A stretch of DNA of 64,000 bases from Ehretia macrophylla. Taxonomy: Eukaryota > Streptophyta > Magnoliopsida > Boraginales > Ehretiaceae. The stretch covers positions 62,173,747 to 62,237,746 of the forward strand of contig CM075765.1 in NCBI GenBank assembly GCA_037974665.1. The letters are read 5' to 3'. Numbering within the stretch: the first letter of the stretch is position 1; every line of letters starts with the position of its first letter. Under the pieces are notes generated by a model. That model saw only the letters and a program-made list of their open reading frames with translations, did not search any database and was not told the origin of the DNA. Below, in pieces: positions 1 through 13,587 of this stretch. The translations under genes were made by a program, and so were the position numbers.

Positions 1-2461
1 GACAGAACAACAAGTAGAGGAGCATCCTCGCTCAATCTAATAATAGGACTGCTAGCCCCCCTTATGACTAATAATAAGAATAGTACTTATCACCCTCCCT
101 TAGTTCCAAACATGGTTTTAAAACCACAAACCTTGTGGTTGGCTTAAGTCTATCAATCAAGCAATTCTTATACTCCTTCGTATCGGAGCCTCTTGTCGTA
201 TATCCTAGTCTCATTCGTACCGCCCGGATCAAGCAAGTTCATTTCTGTTGTTGTTGCTTATCCCCTATTGGCATCACCACCTCATGTAGCTCGTCATGCC
301 TATGTACTTGGCCATCTCGTGGATCTGAACCAAGCCCTGGTATAGGAAATTCTTACTAGAGGGGGAATCGCAACTGGATCTACCCATACCTAAATTTTGG
401 CTTGTTGTTGCGCATATGTGGCACTTGGCTATTGTTCCAAAGAAATTGGTGATGCCATTTCTTTCTATGCCTGCTGGGATATGGGAACCATAAAGGTGCT
501 CTTTCTTCAGCTGAGTTATCATATGCACTTTCTTTCCTTCTTGCTGTTATGACATCGTTTATACTTTTATTGATACGAACGATAACCGTACGAATGCTTC
601 TTCTTTAGCTCAAGCTAGTACTATTGTACAGGAGATAGCCTTTTTCCATAGGGTTGGGCAGAGATGATAGGTAATCGACTCCAACTCCCTCATTTGATCT
701 CTCTCTCCTAATGGCCTTGTCAGAGGCATTGGTCATGGGGTAAAGGCTTGGAAGTAGTGAAGTAAGAGAAAGGATCTCCCGGCAACGCACCTTTTGCCTT
801 GGTTTGCCCACCAGCAGTTGATTACCCTATAAATAGGCATAGCAGATCAAAGAAATCAACATGATAGCTTTCTATAGGCCGACGGGTTAAACTCTTTCTC
901 ATTGCCATCATAGGGATAAGCCAGGTATCCGGAAGATTGGACTCACTCCTATAGTTTTGTACTGTGAGGAAGTTGGAGCCCAATGAAATGAGCCCTTAGC
1001 ACCGGCGTCCGATGGTGGGCACTCTGACTGTGACTCCCAAACGTGAAGATATGATTTTGACTCTGCTCTTATAGAGTGATCGGATTTCCCAGATAAGAGT
1101 AATCAATTGCCCATATTGTTTCACCTTCTTTTGGGGTTGTTACTGACCGGAATTTCGTACCTGAGTGTACATATTTTTCCCTTGGTGTTGGGGAATCGTA
1201 CTCACTCTATATCTCACTTGGTAGGCCAGGTTGTTTTAAACCGTTGTTTAGCTCCGCTCACCATGAACATGCTTCTTCTCCTCCGCTGTGTTCTCGGTAC
1301 TATCAAACGACGGGGGAATCACAACCTGGTTGATAGGAATAAGCCTCTGATCGAATCGAACAAATGATGGAGAATACGATAGAGTGCTATTGATACTCGC
1401 TCTGAGTTTGATTTTTGATTTGCATAGTGATAAACTCATTTCCGATTGGCTTTCTTTGTTTGGTTTCCTCTTGTCCATCTTGTCTCTTCCTATTCAGAAT
1501 CATGGTCTCGTTCCCTGCCAAGTCTTGGGTGCTCTATCTGGTTACCCCTGGCTATTTGCGTATCCCCTGGATGGGTTTCCGTTTCAGATTCTGCTTTCTG
1601 CATTCTATTATCACCCATTCTGGGAAGGTCATTGCGTGGTCAAGAGACGACCGTGGTGCGTTAGAGGTATTTCCTAAGCTGTCGAACTATGGCGCTGGAG
1701 TCACTGCCCTACGGATGCTAGACCCATTCAGAAGATTTAGATGGAATTCAAGCCATGCTAGCATTCATTCCCAGTCGACAAGATAGAAGACGAAGTCTGT
1801 CTTTTCCTTGATTCCCTTCTACCCCTAGCCTGGCTCCAAATGAGGCTTCTCCACAAGTTCCTATACCTCTTCCTTTTTTTTGTGCCGTATTTAAGCAAGA
1901 AAAAAACTATTATTCTTAGCAATTGAACAAGTGAATGGAACGATTCCTCCCCCAAGGGTGACTTCACTACTTGAATCCTTATCTCTTGAACTCGTTTTGG
2001 CAGCTAGTTTAATGGCACCGACAACTCATCTAGTCTAGATCGATTCCCTAAGAGCTTCTTCTCTAATAGGCAATTTTTCCTATTTTCTCTTTAGAGCTAC
2101 ATCTGAACTACTTCCACCCTGGTAATAAGGCAAAGCCTTTCCCTATCACAACCGCCTTCCTTTATTCGGAATGAATTCATCTCAAAAGAATTTTGGGCTA
2201 CGCTTCTTGCACCTACAGGTAAGAGGAACAATCCTCCTTCTAGGTTGTCTAAGGCACTAAGATCTATTTCTTTCATACCACCAAGAAGCCTAGCTACTTT
2301 CTGTACCGGTGACTAAACTAAGAAAAGAAAACTTTCACTAGCAATTCTTTTTCATATCTTCAGTAATAGCCTATCTTTTGTCTAGCCTGGAGCTTGGAAC
2401 TAAATCAAAAAGAAATTCTCTTTTGCTGGGAACTAGTACTTCTAGTCTACCTACGCAGCTC
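1..2461. other. Backbone segment, probably mitochondrial, no gene recognised
   Basis: No conserved protein, tRNA or rRNA is recognisable on either strand. Short open frames are present (for example about 1384-1786 on the + strand) but resemble nothing I know. The stretch is assigned to the mitochondrial-derived backbone because it is continuous, across the exact 5-bp target duplication of element A, with sequence at 22004 that leads to nad5, cox1 and rrn18. Plant mitochondrial spacers are known to be large and poorly conserved, so the absence of genes is not surprising. The mitochondrial origin of this particular piece is inference. Confidence 0.5.
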
Positions 2462-4753
2462 TGTAATACCCGAGCCCGGAATATGAATTTTCTTTGTTTA
2501 TTATTTTGAAAATTATATTTCCTTAAAATCTTTGTGAATTAATTGTTACATTCTCACCGACGCAACGTGCATTGCATTTAAGGAGCGATAGCTAGATAAC
2601 GATTTCCAGTCCTCAGCAAATAGTGAAACTAGTATTTAGATGACTTAAATTTTATATTTTAAATATTGCTAGCTTTAATTGAACTTACCATAGTTGAAAC
2701 GGCTTTAAAACGCGCGAAATAGGGGCCTTTGACCAAGTTTTAAGTGGTTTGACCTTGGACCTTTGACCTTTGACCATTTGACACCTTATAAGCTAAAATA
2801 TTAAGCAAAATAAAAAAAAACAGCAGCAAATAAAGAGAGCAGGCCGAGAGCTTTAGAGAGGAAAAAAAAAAAACCTTTCAACTTCTATACGATCAATCTT
2901 CGCGTGTGCTCGTGCGGGGTGATTTCCGAGGCAACCAACGTTGTTTTCCTAGCGACTAGGAGTACCTAAGGTGAGGGAAGCATGTTATTTGCGCATTTAT
3001 ACGTTGTGTTAGTTAACTTTGTCAATTTTTAGATTTATCCGTAGATCGTTATTTAAAGCGATTTGATGCTTCTAGAATGTTCCTTAGCATTTGTAGAACA
3101 TGTATTTATGGCTTTGTAACATTTTCTGCGGTTAAATGTTGTGATTGCAACTTGAATTGTGAAATGAATAGTGTTTTATGAATAGTAAAACCTTGAAACG
3201 TTAAAATTGCGCTGTTATGCTTTCCGTTGATGTAGAAACGTGCTAGGTACGCTAGAATACTAAAATGTGTGGTTTGTTTGGGTTGTGTGGAGGAAAAATG
3301 AGAATTAAGCCTTTGGGAAAGTCGGGGTCGTTTAGGTCGACTTTGGCGTTTTCTCGTTTTGCGTGTTGGCATTGCTTCGGGAAGCCATGGAAGCACTTTT
3401 GGTGCGATTATGGCGTTGGTTGGGTGTTTGGTTATTGTAGTTGTAGTTCAAACGAGAAAGGGGGAAATCGGGGCTTTGCGAGAGTTCTAGGGTAAAGTAA
3501 GGTTTCGGGGTCTTTAGACGTGCCTTATGGTGACCTAGGAGGGTTGGCGAAGTCGGTTTCCAGAACTCGTGGCTCGTTTGGAAATGGTAGCATTTTGATA
3601 GTTGGGGCCGATTTGTGTTTTTGTGTGTTTACTTGTCTTTATGCTTATAGAATGCTTAGAATTACTTGAATTACTTGTTTGAGTTGTTTTGGATTGAATT
3701 GCTTATCAAATTGCTGCTATTGCGTGCGAGAGTAACCTTCTTTGTTATTCTCCCACGTGTGGCTTTATCGCTTGTTTATCGCTTGCTTACTGTCTTGTAC
3801 CGAGTCTTGCATTGCATAGTGTCTCGCACGTGAGTGATGGGCCTCTCTGGGTAGCCTTGGGTTGCCAGTGTTGGTTGCTCTAGCTCCGTTGCTATTCCCT
3901 TTCTCGCTTGGGTTGCCTCCCAGGGAGATTTGGGTCGTAGGATTGATGGATACTTCCGGAGTATTCCAAACTGGTGTTATAAGGTGGTTTTGGGCCGGCG
4001 CGTCGTCATCGAATTCGTGTTTGAAAGTGGTTCGTGAAAAGAGTATCGTATCCTTTGATTGAGTGTTTGCAGCTTTAAATACTTGCCTTGCTTCATTGTT
4101 GGCTTTGGATGTATCTTTATATGTTTTGTATGTATTACTTGGCTAATTGCATTGCATACTCCTCTCATCTCCGTCCTTGAGACCAATTGCCCTCGCTGAG
4201 CAATAGTTTTTGCTCATTCCTCTCTATACTATGTTTTTACAGGAGTAGTTGAGGCAGACCCTCTCGAGGTAATTGAGGAGGAGGAGCAGGTGGAGGTGTT
4301 TCCGTGATAGCACTTACCTGCTTTGCTGGTGGTTGGTTACCAGTTTTGTGCAAACCTTGTTGTTATGTATATTGCGTGAAGGACGCTTAATTTTGAGGCT
4401 TGTAGCCTTGTATGTATTTTCCTATTTTGAGACCTTTAATGGTCTTATGTTGTAATGGATTAAAGTTGTAATGTTGTAACTTGTACCCTGATGACTAGTG
4501 AAGAAATGCATGCTAATGGCTAATGGTTTAGTGGCATAAGTACTTGTGTAGTATGCATGGCATTTTTGGTTTGGAAAGTTGGATAATAAGAAATGTGTGT
4601 TTTATAGAAAGTTGACTTGTTTTGATTATTTTATAGCTTTCGCAAGTATTATATTGTTTTTAGGGTTTTCGGATCGTCCGCGGTACAGAGGAAACTCCGT
4701 TCGTGTGTCGGGTCCGGGCTTGGCCTTTTGCGGGGTTGGGTCGGGGCGTGACA
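2462..4753 (+). repeat. 5' LTR of element A (2292 bp)
   Basis: Starts TGTAATACCCGAGCCCGG and ends GGGGCGTGACA. It is repeated almost exactly at 9695-11107 plus 21117-21998. A TATA-like TTATAAGC lies near 2787, just after a run of GACCTTT microrepeats (about 2745-2775), so transcription may start shortly downstream. The short frames inside are not conserved proteins. Confidence 0.96.
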
Positions 4754-4761
4754 TCTTTAGG

Positions 4762-4774
4762 TGGTATCAGAGCC
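4762..4774 (+). other. Primer binding site of element A
   Basis: TGGTATCAGAGCC, eight bases after the end of the 5' LTR. This is the usual plant primer site complementary to the 3' end of initiator tRNA-Met. Confidence 0.93.
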
Positions 4775-5066
4775 AGGTTAGTCTTGCATGAGCCGGGATA
4801 TGATTCTCGGTCTGTGGGGTAAAGGTCTAAAATGCTAAAGTGTTTATGTATGATTGCTAAGTGAAAAGAAAATGTTCTAGCATGACTTTGTGAACTTGGA
4901 ATGTTTATGTGTTTAAGTGAAATAGTTTGGCAAGTTAAACTTGTCTTATGTGAATTGTGTGATAGAATATTGGATTGTTATTGACTTGAGTGTTATCTAA
5001 TCTTATGTGTTATATTTCTATCTATAAACTGCTTTTAAATGTTGCCAGTTATTGTGAGTTGCTACT

Positions 5067-8000
5067 ATGCCGCCACGTCGTGGTACTCAAGGTATAGGAT
5101 CAGATGAAGAGGCAGCAGAACAGGGTCAGCAGCCGTTGCCTGAGCAGTTTATGGCTACCATGACTACTGTAGTAGACCGGATCACACAAGTACTACATGA
5201 GCAGAGGCAGGACCGGATTAATCCCCAGGGTAATCAAGCTAATCCTGGTGGACAGGGGTACAGAGTTGAGAATAACCAGCTAGAGAAATTTCTGAGGCAT
5301 GAGCCGGGAAAGTTCTTCGGGGAGCCGGATGATGAGGCGGCCGAGAGATGGATTAATCGTGTCGAGAAAATTTTCACCGCTTTGAGGTACACTGATGAGG
5401 CAAGAATAGACTATGCATCATTTTTATTTGAGGGTGATGCAGAGCAGTGGTGGAATACTGTTAGACTGAGGTGGGATTGTGAGGATGTTCCACACTTATG
5501 GGATGATTTCGTAAGTGAGTTCCGGGACAAATATATTCCCGAGATGGCTATGGAGAGACGGGAAGATGAGTTTGTGGCCCTAAAGCAGGGAAAAATGACT
5601 GTTGCACAGTACGAGGCTAGGTTTGTTAGCCTGTCGAGGTATATGCCCGAGTTGGTACGGCCAGCTAGGAGGATGATACATAGGTTTGTCCGTGGGCTGA
5701 GAATGGACATACAGTTGCATTTGACTGGACAGACCTACACTACTTTTCCCGAGGCATTTCAGGCAGCTTCGAAGTTTGAGAAACGGAAGGCTGAGATGAT
5801 AGCTGAGAGTAGTCAGCCGAGTAAGAAGCAGTTTTTGGGCCAGAGTAGCCAGAGTCAGCCGAGACAGTATCAGGCTTCTGCACAGGGTCCTCAGCAGCGT
5901 CCGTATTAGCCACAGCAGCAGATTCAGGCTAGACCAGTTGTGACCAGACCTCAGTAGGGAGGTATAGTTCCAACCCCTGCCAGAGCCCCAGCACCTACAG
6001 GAAACACTGCGGTTAGGCAAAATCAGCAGTGTGATTATTGTAATCGACCAGGGCATATTGAGGCTAACTGCTGGAGGAAGAGTGGGAAATGTACGGGTTG
6101 TGGCAGTGATGAGCATAGGGTGAGGGATTGCCCTAAATATAATAATGTTCAAGGCCGTGGTGGAGGCCGAGGTGTTCAGAATAGGGCTGCAGGTGCACGA
6201 CCAGCACAGAGAGTACAGGCTAGGGTCTTTGCACTGGATGCAGAGGAGCTGCCCGATAATACAGCTATAGTGGAAGGTACCTTTCTTCTCAATACTCAGC
6301 CAGTTAAAGTTTTGATTGATCCTGGAGCTACACATTCGTTTATAACTCCTGCATGTGCACGATCTGTGAATGTTTGCATTGATAATTTGCCTCATGAAGT
6401 TGAAGTTAGCACTCCTTTGGGTGCAAAATTTGTTGCTGAGTCTATTTGCAAATCTTGTGATATATGTATTGAGAACCGTAAATTTCCTGCTGATTTAATT
6501 ATATTACCATTTCGTGACTTTGAAATCATTTTGGGAATGGACTGGTTGGGAAAGTATTATACTCAGTTGGATTGTAGAACAAAGATCGTTTATCTTAAGG
6601 TTCCTGACCTACCGGTACTAGAGATTATTGGGAACTGCAGGGCTGCCCGCATTCCACTTTTATCAGCGATCAAGACTTCTAAGTTGTTAAATAGGGGTTG
6701 TGAAGCTTACTTAGCCTATTTGATCAATCAGCCTGCTGATAAGTTGAGTTTGAATGAGGTTCCGATTGTTAGAGACTTCCCTGGTGTATTTCCCGAGGAA
6801 TTACCGGGTTTACCACTGGATAGGGAGATTGAGTTTGTGATTGACCTTGTGCCAGGCACTGCGCCTATTTCTAGGAGTCCTTACAGGATGGCATCGGCTG
6901 AACTTCAGGAGTTAAAAATTCAGCTTCAGAACTTACTTGAGAAAGGGTTTATACAACCTAGTTCTTCACCGTGGGGCGCACCTGTGTTGTTTGTGAGAAA
7001 GAAAGACGGCACGCTACGGTTATGCATTGATTACAGGGGACTTAATCAAGTCACGATTAAGAATAAATACCCCTTGCCGTTGATTGAAGAATTGTTTGAC
7101 CAGTTGCAGGGTGCGAGTGTTTACTCCAAATTTGACTTGAGGCAGGGTTACTATCAACTTAGAATTCGGAGTGACGATATACCAAAGACGGCATTCAGGA
7201 CTAGATATGGCCACTATGAATTTGTTGTTTTGCCGTTTGGATTGACGAATGCACCAGCCGCATTCATGGACTTGATGCAGAGGGTTTTTCGGCCTTACCT
7301 TGATCAGTTTGTCGTGATCTTCATTGACGACATTTTAGTGTATTCGAAGAACGAGGCTGAACATGAGCAACACTTGAGGATTGTGCTTCAGACTTTGCAG
7401 GAAAACAAGCTTTTTGCTAAATTCAGCAAGTGTGAGTTCTGGTTGAACCAGATATCTTTTCTAGGCCATATCATTTCGGATCGAGGAATTTCAGTGGACC
7501 CAGCTAAGATTGAAGTTGTTTCAGCTTGGAAGAGACCTGAGACGGTGCCAGAGATTCGGAGTTTTCTTGGATTGGCAGGTTACTACCGGAGATTTGTTAA
7601 AGACTTTTCTAAGATTTCGGGACCTTTGAGCCAGTTGACTCGGAAGAAAGTTGCTTACAACTGGGATGCTAAATGTGAATCCAGTTTCCAAGAATTGAAG
7701 AAGAGACTAACTACAGCTCCTATACTAGCTTTACCTGAAGGAACAGAGAACTTCGTTGTCTACAGTGATGCATCTAAAGAAGGATTGGGCTGTGTTTTAA
7801 TGCAGAATGGTAAGGTGATTGCCTATGCTTCTAGGAAATTGAAACCTTATGAAGTCAATTACCCTACACATGATCTTGAGTTAGCTGCAGTTGTGTTTGC
7901 ATTGAAGAAGTGGCGTCATTACTTGTGGGGTTGCAGATTTGAAATATTTACTGACCACAAGAGTCTCAAGTATTTGTTTTCACAGAAGGATCTAAATCTG

Positions 8001-9683
8001 ACGCAGCGGAGATGGCTAGAGCTATTGGGTGGTTATAACTGTTCTATTAACTATGTGCCAGGTAAGGAAAATGTTGTTGCTGATGCTTTGAGCCGAAAGG
8101 CTACTGTTGCAAGCTTGATTATCAAGGACTGGGAGACTTTGGAAGAAATTTGTTCATGGAAACCAGAAGCTACTGAGGTAGGAATTCGGTTTGCTAGTTT
8201 ACAGATTCAGTCAGGATTGCTAGCATAGATCAGAGAGGCTCAGAAGACTGATCCTCACATCTTGAAGATCCAAGAGAAAGCTAAAGGGGGAGAGTCGGAG
8301 TTTAAATTACATGCAGATGGCATTTTCAGATTCAGGGATAGAGTATGTGTTCCTGATGATCCGACTTTGAAGAATGAGATCCTGTCAGAGGCACATAATT
8401 CGAGGTACACGATTCACCCGGGCAGTACTAAGATGTATAGAGATTTGAAGCAATACTTCTGGTGGAACAATATGAAGAGGGAGATTGCTGGGTATGTATC
8501 CAAATGTTTGACTTGTCAGAGGGTTAAAGTTGAGCATCAGAGGCCAGCCGGACTTCTACAGCCATTGTCGATTCCGCAATGGAAGTGGGTACATATTACA
8601 ATGGACCTTGTGACTGATCTTCCTAGATCTCCGAGAGGATGCGATTCTGTTTGGGTTGTTGTGGACCGCTTGACTAAAGTTACACATTTTATTCCCGTGA
8701 ACAAACAGGATAGCCTTGATAAGCTAGCTGAATTGTATGTTGCTAATATTGTGAGATTGCATGGAGTACCACAGAGTATAGTGTCAGATAGGGATCCCAG
8801 ATTCAGATCTCGTTTTTGGTAGAAATTGCAAGAGGCCATGGGAACTAAGTTGAGCTTTAGTACTGCATATCATCCGCAAACTGATGGCCAGTCTGAGAGA
8901 ACCATCAGGATCTTGGAAGACATGCTTCGAGCATGTGTGCTAGACTTTGGGAAGAATTGGGAGAAGTTTTTGCCTTTAGCGGAGTTCGCCTACAACAATA
9001 GTTATCAATCTACTATAGGTATGGCTCCCTACGAGGCGTTGTATGGTCGGAAATACAGATCCCCATTATATTGGGAAGAGGTTGGAGAGATGAGAACAGT
9101 TGATCCGACTGTGTTACCTGAGATGATTAAGATGGTAGATAATGTTCACCTTATTCGCCAGCGTATGCTTACAGCTCAGAGTCGTCAGAAGAGTTATGCG
9201 GATAAGCACCGTCGGGATCTTAAGTTTGATTTGGGAGATTGGGTGTTTCTTAAGATTTCTCCACGTAAGGGTTTGATTTGGCACGGTAAGAGTAGGAAGC
9301 TTAGTCCTAGGTATGTGGGTCCGTATAAGATCACCGAAAAGGTAGGTCCTTTGGCTTATCGATTAGCTTTGCCTCCGAGCTTGTCGAGACTGCACGATGT
9401 GTTCCACGTGTCTATGTTGAAGAAATACCATCCAGACCCTTCACATGTACTTGAACCAGAGCCTTTGCAGATTGAAGAGAAGTTGTCCTACGAAGAGAAA
9501 CCGATTAGAATTGTGGATCGGAAGATTCAGGAGCTTCGCAGAAAGAGTATTCCGTTAGTAAAGGTTCTGTGGAATCATCATGGGTTTGAGGAAGCGACTT
9601 GGGAAAGAGAGGACCAAGTTCGGGATCAGTATCCGGAGTTGTTTGTTGACCAGGTAAGAATTGCGTGGGCGCAATTGTTTTAA
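5067..9683 (+). pseudogene. gag-pol polyprotein of element A, four in-frame stops
   Basis: A single frame starting MPPRRGTQ encodes capsid (WWNTVRLRW region), then two CCHC zinc knuckles (residues about 322-355), aspartic protease (about 418), reverse transcriptase with FIDD (aspartates about 754-755), RNase H (YSDAS, about 901), integrase with an HHCC zinc site, the D...D...E triad ([24 protein letters not shown]) and a chromodomain-like C-terminus ([19 protein letters not shown]). Four TAG codons interrupt it: 5907-5909 and 5955-5957 between capsid and zinc knuckles, 8226-8228 between RNase H and integrase, 8820-8822 inside the integrase core. There is no frameshift between these blocks. 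The protease triad reads D-P-G rather than D-S-G. It ends TAA at 9681-9683, just before the polypurine tract. It cannot make a full polyprotein unless TAG is read through. Confidence 0.95.
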
Positions 9684-9694
9684 GGGGGAGAGGG
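9682..9694 (+). other. Polypurine tract of element A
   Basis: AAGGGGGAGAGGG directly abuts the TGTAAT start of the 3' LTR. It primes plus-strand DNA synthesis in LTR retrotransposons. It overlaps the final stop codon of gag-pol. Confidence 0.93.
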
Positions 9695-11107
9695 TGTAAT
9701 ACCCGAGCCCGGAATATGAATTTTCTTTGTTTATTATTTTGAAAATTATATTTCCTTAAAATCTTTGTGAATTAATTGTTACATTCTCGCCGACGCAACG
9801 TGCATTGCATTTAAGGAGCGATAGCTAGATAACGATTTCCAGTCCTCAGCAAATAGTGAAACTAGTATTTAGATGACTTAAATTTTATATTTTAAATATT
9901 GCTAGCTTTAATTGAACTTACCATAGTTGAAACGGCTTTAAAACGCGCGAAATAGGGGCCTTTGACCAAGTTTTAAGTGGTTTGACCTTGGACCTTTGAC
10001 CTTTGACCATTTGACACCTTATAAGCTAAAATATTAAGCAAAATAAAAAAAAAAACAGCAGCAAATAAAGAGAGCAGGCCGAGAGCTTTAGAGAGGAAAA
10101 AAAAAAACCTTTCAACTTCTATACGATCAATCTTCGCGTGTGCTCGTGCGGGGTGATTTCCGAGGCAACCAACGTTGTTTTCCTAGCGACTAGGAGTACC
10201 TAAGGTGAGGGAAGCATGTTATTTGCGCATTTATACGTTGTGTTAGTTAACTTTGTCAATTTTTAGATTTATCCGTAGATCGTTATTTAAAGCGATTTGA
10301 TGCTTCTAGAATGTTCCTTAGCATTTGTAGAACATGTATTTATGGCTTTGTAACATTTTCTGCGGTTAAATGTTGTGATTGCAACTTGAATTGTGAAATG
10401 AATAGTGTTTTGTGAATAGTAAAACCTTGAAACGTTAAAATTGCGCTGTTATGCTTTCCGTTGATGTAGAAACGTGCTAGGTATGCTAGAATGCTAAAAT
10501 GTGTGGTTTGTTTGGGTTGTGTAGAGGAAAAAACGAGAATTAAGCCTTTGGGAAAGTCGGGGTCGTTTAGGTCGACTTTGGCATTTTCTCGTTTTGCGTG
10601 TTGGCATTGCTTCGGGAAGCCATGGAAGCACTTTTGGTGCGATTATGGCGTTGGTTGGGTGTTTGGTTATTGTAGTTGTAGTTCAAACGAGAAAGGGGGA
10701 AATCGGGGCTTTGCGCGAGTTCTAGGGTAAAGTAAGGTTTCGGGGTCTTTAGACGTGCCTTATGGTGACCTAGGAGGGTTGGCGAAGTCGGTTTCCAGAA
10801 CTCGTGGCTCGTTTGGAAATGGTAGCATTTTGATAGTTGGGGCCGATTTGTGTTTTTGTGTGTTTACTTGTCTTTATGCTTATAGAATGCTTAGAATTAC
10901 TTGAATTACTTGTTTGAGTTGTTTTGGATTGAATTGCTTATCAAATTGCTGCTATTGCGTGCGAGAGTAACCTTCTTTGTTATTCTCCCACGTGTGGCTT
11001 TATCGCTTGTTTATCGCTTGCTTACTGTCTTGTATCGAGTCTTGCATTGCATAGTGTTTCGCTCGTGAGTGATAGGCCTCTCTGGGTAGCCTCGGGTTGC
11101 CGGTGTT
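9695..11107 (+). repeat. 3' LTR of element A, first part
   Basis: Near-identical to 2462-3874 of the 5' LTR. It is cut at the gtgtt target (11103-11107) by element B and continues at 21117. The two parts add up to 2295 bp against 2292 bp for the 5' LTR. Confidence 0.96.
11103..11107. repeat. Target-site duplication of element B, left copy
   Basis: gtgtt, matching 21112-21116. The uninterrupted 5' LTR of element A has a single copy (agtgttggttgc at about 3869), which fixes both insertion borders. Confidence 0.95.
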
Positions 11108-13587
11108 TGTCACGCCCCGACCCAACCCCCAAGCTAAAGGTTAAGTCCGGACCCGACACACGGACAGAGTCTCCCCTGTACCGTGGACATTCTAAAAACC
11201 TGTAAACACATAAATAAGTCCCAACAATACAATACATGCTTTTCTTAATTTAAACAATAAAGCTATAAGGCCATCCGAGCCTTATAGTACACAATATCTC
11301 CAAAACACACAAGCATGCGAGAACTTGTTGTCAACATAGTCTTATAATCATATCATTCTAAGAAATCAATAAAACAACTTAAAGGATAAAGCATTCTACA
11401 TTAACCATCCACTCCCAAGCATGCAAGGAAATAAGGCAAGAATAAAAGTTATTACAGTTCATAGACTCTCAAAGCTACAACCCAACCAACTAATCTTCGA
11501 CTTATACAACAAGCATATACATAGCCCTTGGGCTACAAAATAGTACATAAAGTAATCAGACGAGTCTTCCACATAACAGCAAAATCATTAACCACCTCAA
11601 GTTATCAGATACAGCAACTAAGGTAAAGGCTCGATCTGAACTTCTTCTTCCTCAACTAAATCAACAAGCTGGGGATCACCCTCAGCGTCTCCTGAAACAG
11701 ATATCGAGGTATGAGCAACCAATGTTGCCCAGTGAGGGATATAGTCCCGGGGCGTGCAATGCAACATATAATACAATCATACAACAATAACACTTAGACA
11801 ATTAAAGAAACAACGATAACTTAAATAACACACATTTAAAAGGATACGTTTTAACAATCCCCTATACACCAATCTTCACTGGTCTTCAATCACGATCCAC
11901 GAGCACGATCACGATAAGTCGGCATAACCCCATTCACTCCAGTGGGTGTACTCCGGATGTACCCCGAATCCTACGACCCAACATCCCCTGGCAATCTCCG
12001 GACCAGGCGAATGAGGGAATAGGGCACGGAGTTTGAATATCCACCGGCAAGCCCTCTGCCGCCCAGCCGATATTCAACGCATCCGCCCCGACACTATGGT
12101 TGCGCAACCACTATGCAATGCACTCAACGATGGCAAGTTAATAACAATAATATAAGCATTAACACATATGAGGATCAACAAAGTAGGTTGACCTCGTTGC
12201 AATTAGGATAGAAGCAAAGATAGAAGCTAATAAGCAGCTTACAAATGAACTTATACCATATAAGCATAGAATCATTCCAAAAGCTCCAAATCAATTTAAA
12301 ATCATATATAAACACTTAAGAAGTCCTGACATGGGTTTAGAAGTGTGAGACAACTTAAATTGCACCTAAACCTCTTTGTTTTTCGAACTATTTCTCTTCT
12401 AAACCAAAGTTAATGATTTCATTTTCAAAGGAAACTCTCCCAACCTTCTAACTAACCCCCAAGGTACCCTCTCAACCCTCTAACTCATTCGAATGCACGC
12501 GTTTACCCCAAAAGCCCCAATTTCCCTCTTTTGGCTTTAAACCACACCTACATTGTCCGGGCTTCAAACAAGGGATATCAAGGCATCTATAGCACCTAGG
12601 TAGCCTAGGGATACTAGAATTGAAGCCCGAATCCACCCGTATTCGCATTAACCCCGAAAGCCCCAACTTAAAGTCAGCTATTTTCCATTTTTAGGTGATT
12701 TAAGGGCAATGCAAGTGTACGGGGCTATTTAATTATCTTCACTAGTACCTAAGGCATCAATTAGAAGCATTAATTCAAGCCAATTCGAGCAATTACACAA
12801 AACCCTAGAAAAAACGTCACTATTCACCCTAGAAATCAAACTAACGATTCTAACCCTTGAAATTGCGAAACGACAGTTCAAAAGTGTTCACTAGCATTCA
12901 TATAGATAGTATATTAGCATAGATAACAATTATAATGGCATATAATCATATTTTCAACAAATCAATAAATGAGCAACTATTTAAAAATGCAAAAACAAGT
13001 CATGAAATCCCTCACCACTACGCGTAGGAGCACCTAGGAACCTTGCAAACACCCTACACTAGTTGCTCAAGGGTTGGAGTGGCTTGATTTGGAGAGTTGA
13101 TGAGCAAAATCTTTTTTTTTTCTTCTTCTCCTTGCTCTCGGCCCTGCTACAGTATTCTGCTCTCTTTTTTTTCTTTTGTTTTGTGTTTTAAGAGCCTTGG
13201 TTGAATTTTAAGGTATTTAGTTGGGTGGGGTCAAGCTTGGGTGTTTAAGTGGCTTTTAAAAATGCGCGTAGTAAGCTTAAAAACGAGCCTAAGGTGAACA
13301 TGTGTGCTAGTTAATTAAATTTCTAAGTTAGTTACGTAACACTATTCACTCAACTACAAAAATCATTTTCTAAACGAGCCTTCCTAACGCCTTAAGCTCA
13401 AATGCACATTTTTCCCACTACTTTTACAATTAATATGATTTAATAAAAATGCTAATTAACTAATAGAAAGCAGTTTTAAAAACGGAGTGAATAGTAGTCA
13501 CAAAGTCAGTTAATAAGGCATAGAAATAAATGCGCAAACAAGGGATGCAACAGTGATTAAATGCATGGCTAAAACTCGGGCGTCACA
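11108..13587 (-). repeat. 3' LTR of element B (2480 bp)
   Basis: Almost identical to 18634-21111. Read on the - strand it starts TGTGACGCCCGAG at 13587 and ends GGGGCGTGACA at 11108. The last codons of the element's pol frame run into it, down to 13510. Confidence 0.97.

Noticed and set aside
3265..3495. Small frame in the LTR of A (also at 10491-10730), rich in Cys and Gly
   Set aside because: Present in both LTR copies but altered between them and not conserved in related LTRs of B or E; treated as non-coding LTR sequence.
5580..6395. Long - strand frame (271 aa) opposite gag of element A
   Set aside because: It is a shadow of the gag frame; the translation is low-complexity and has no known domain.
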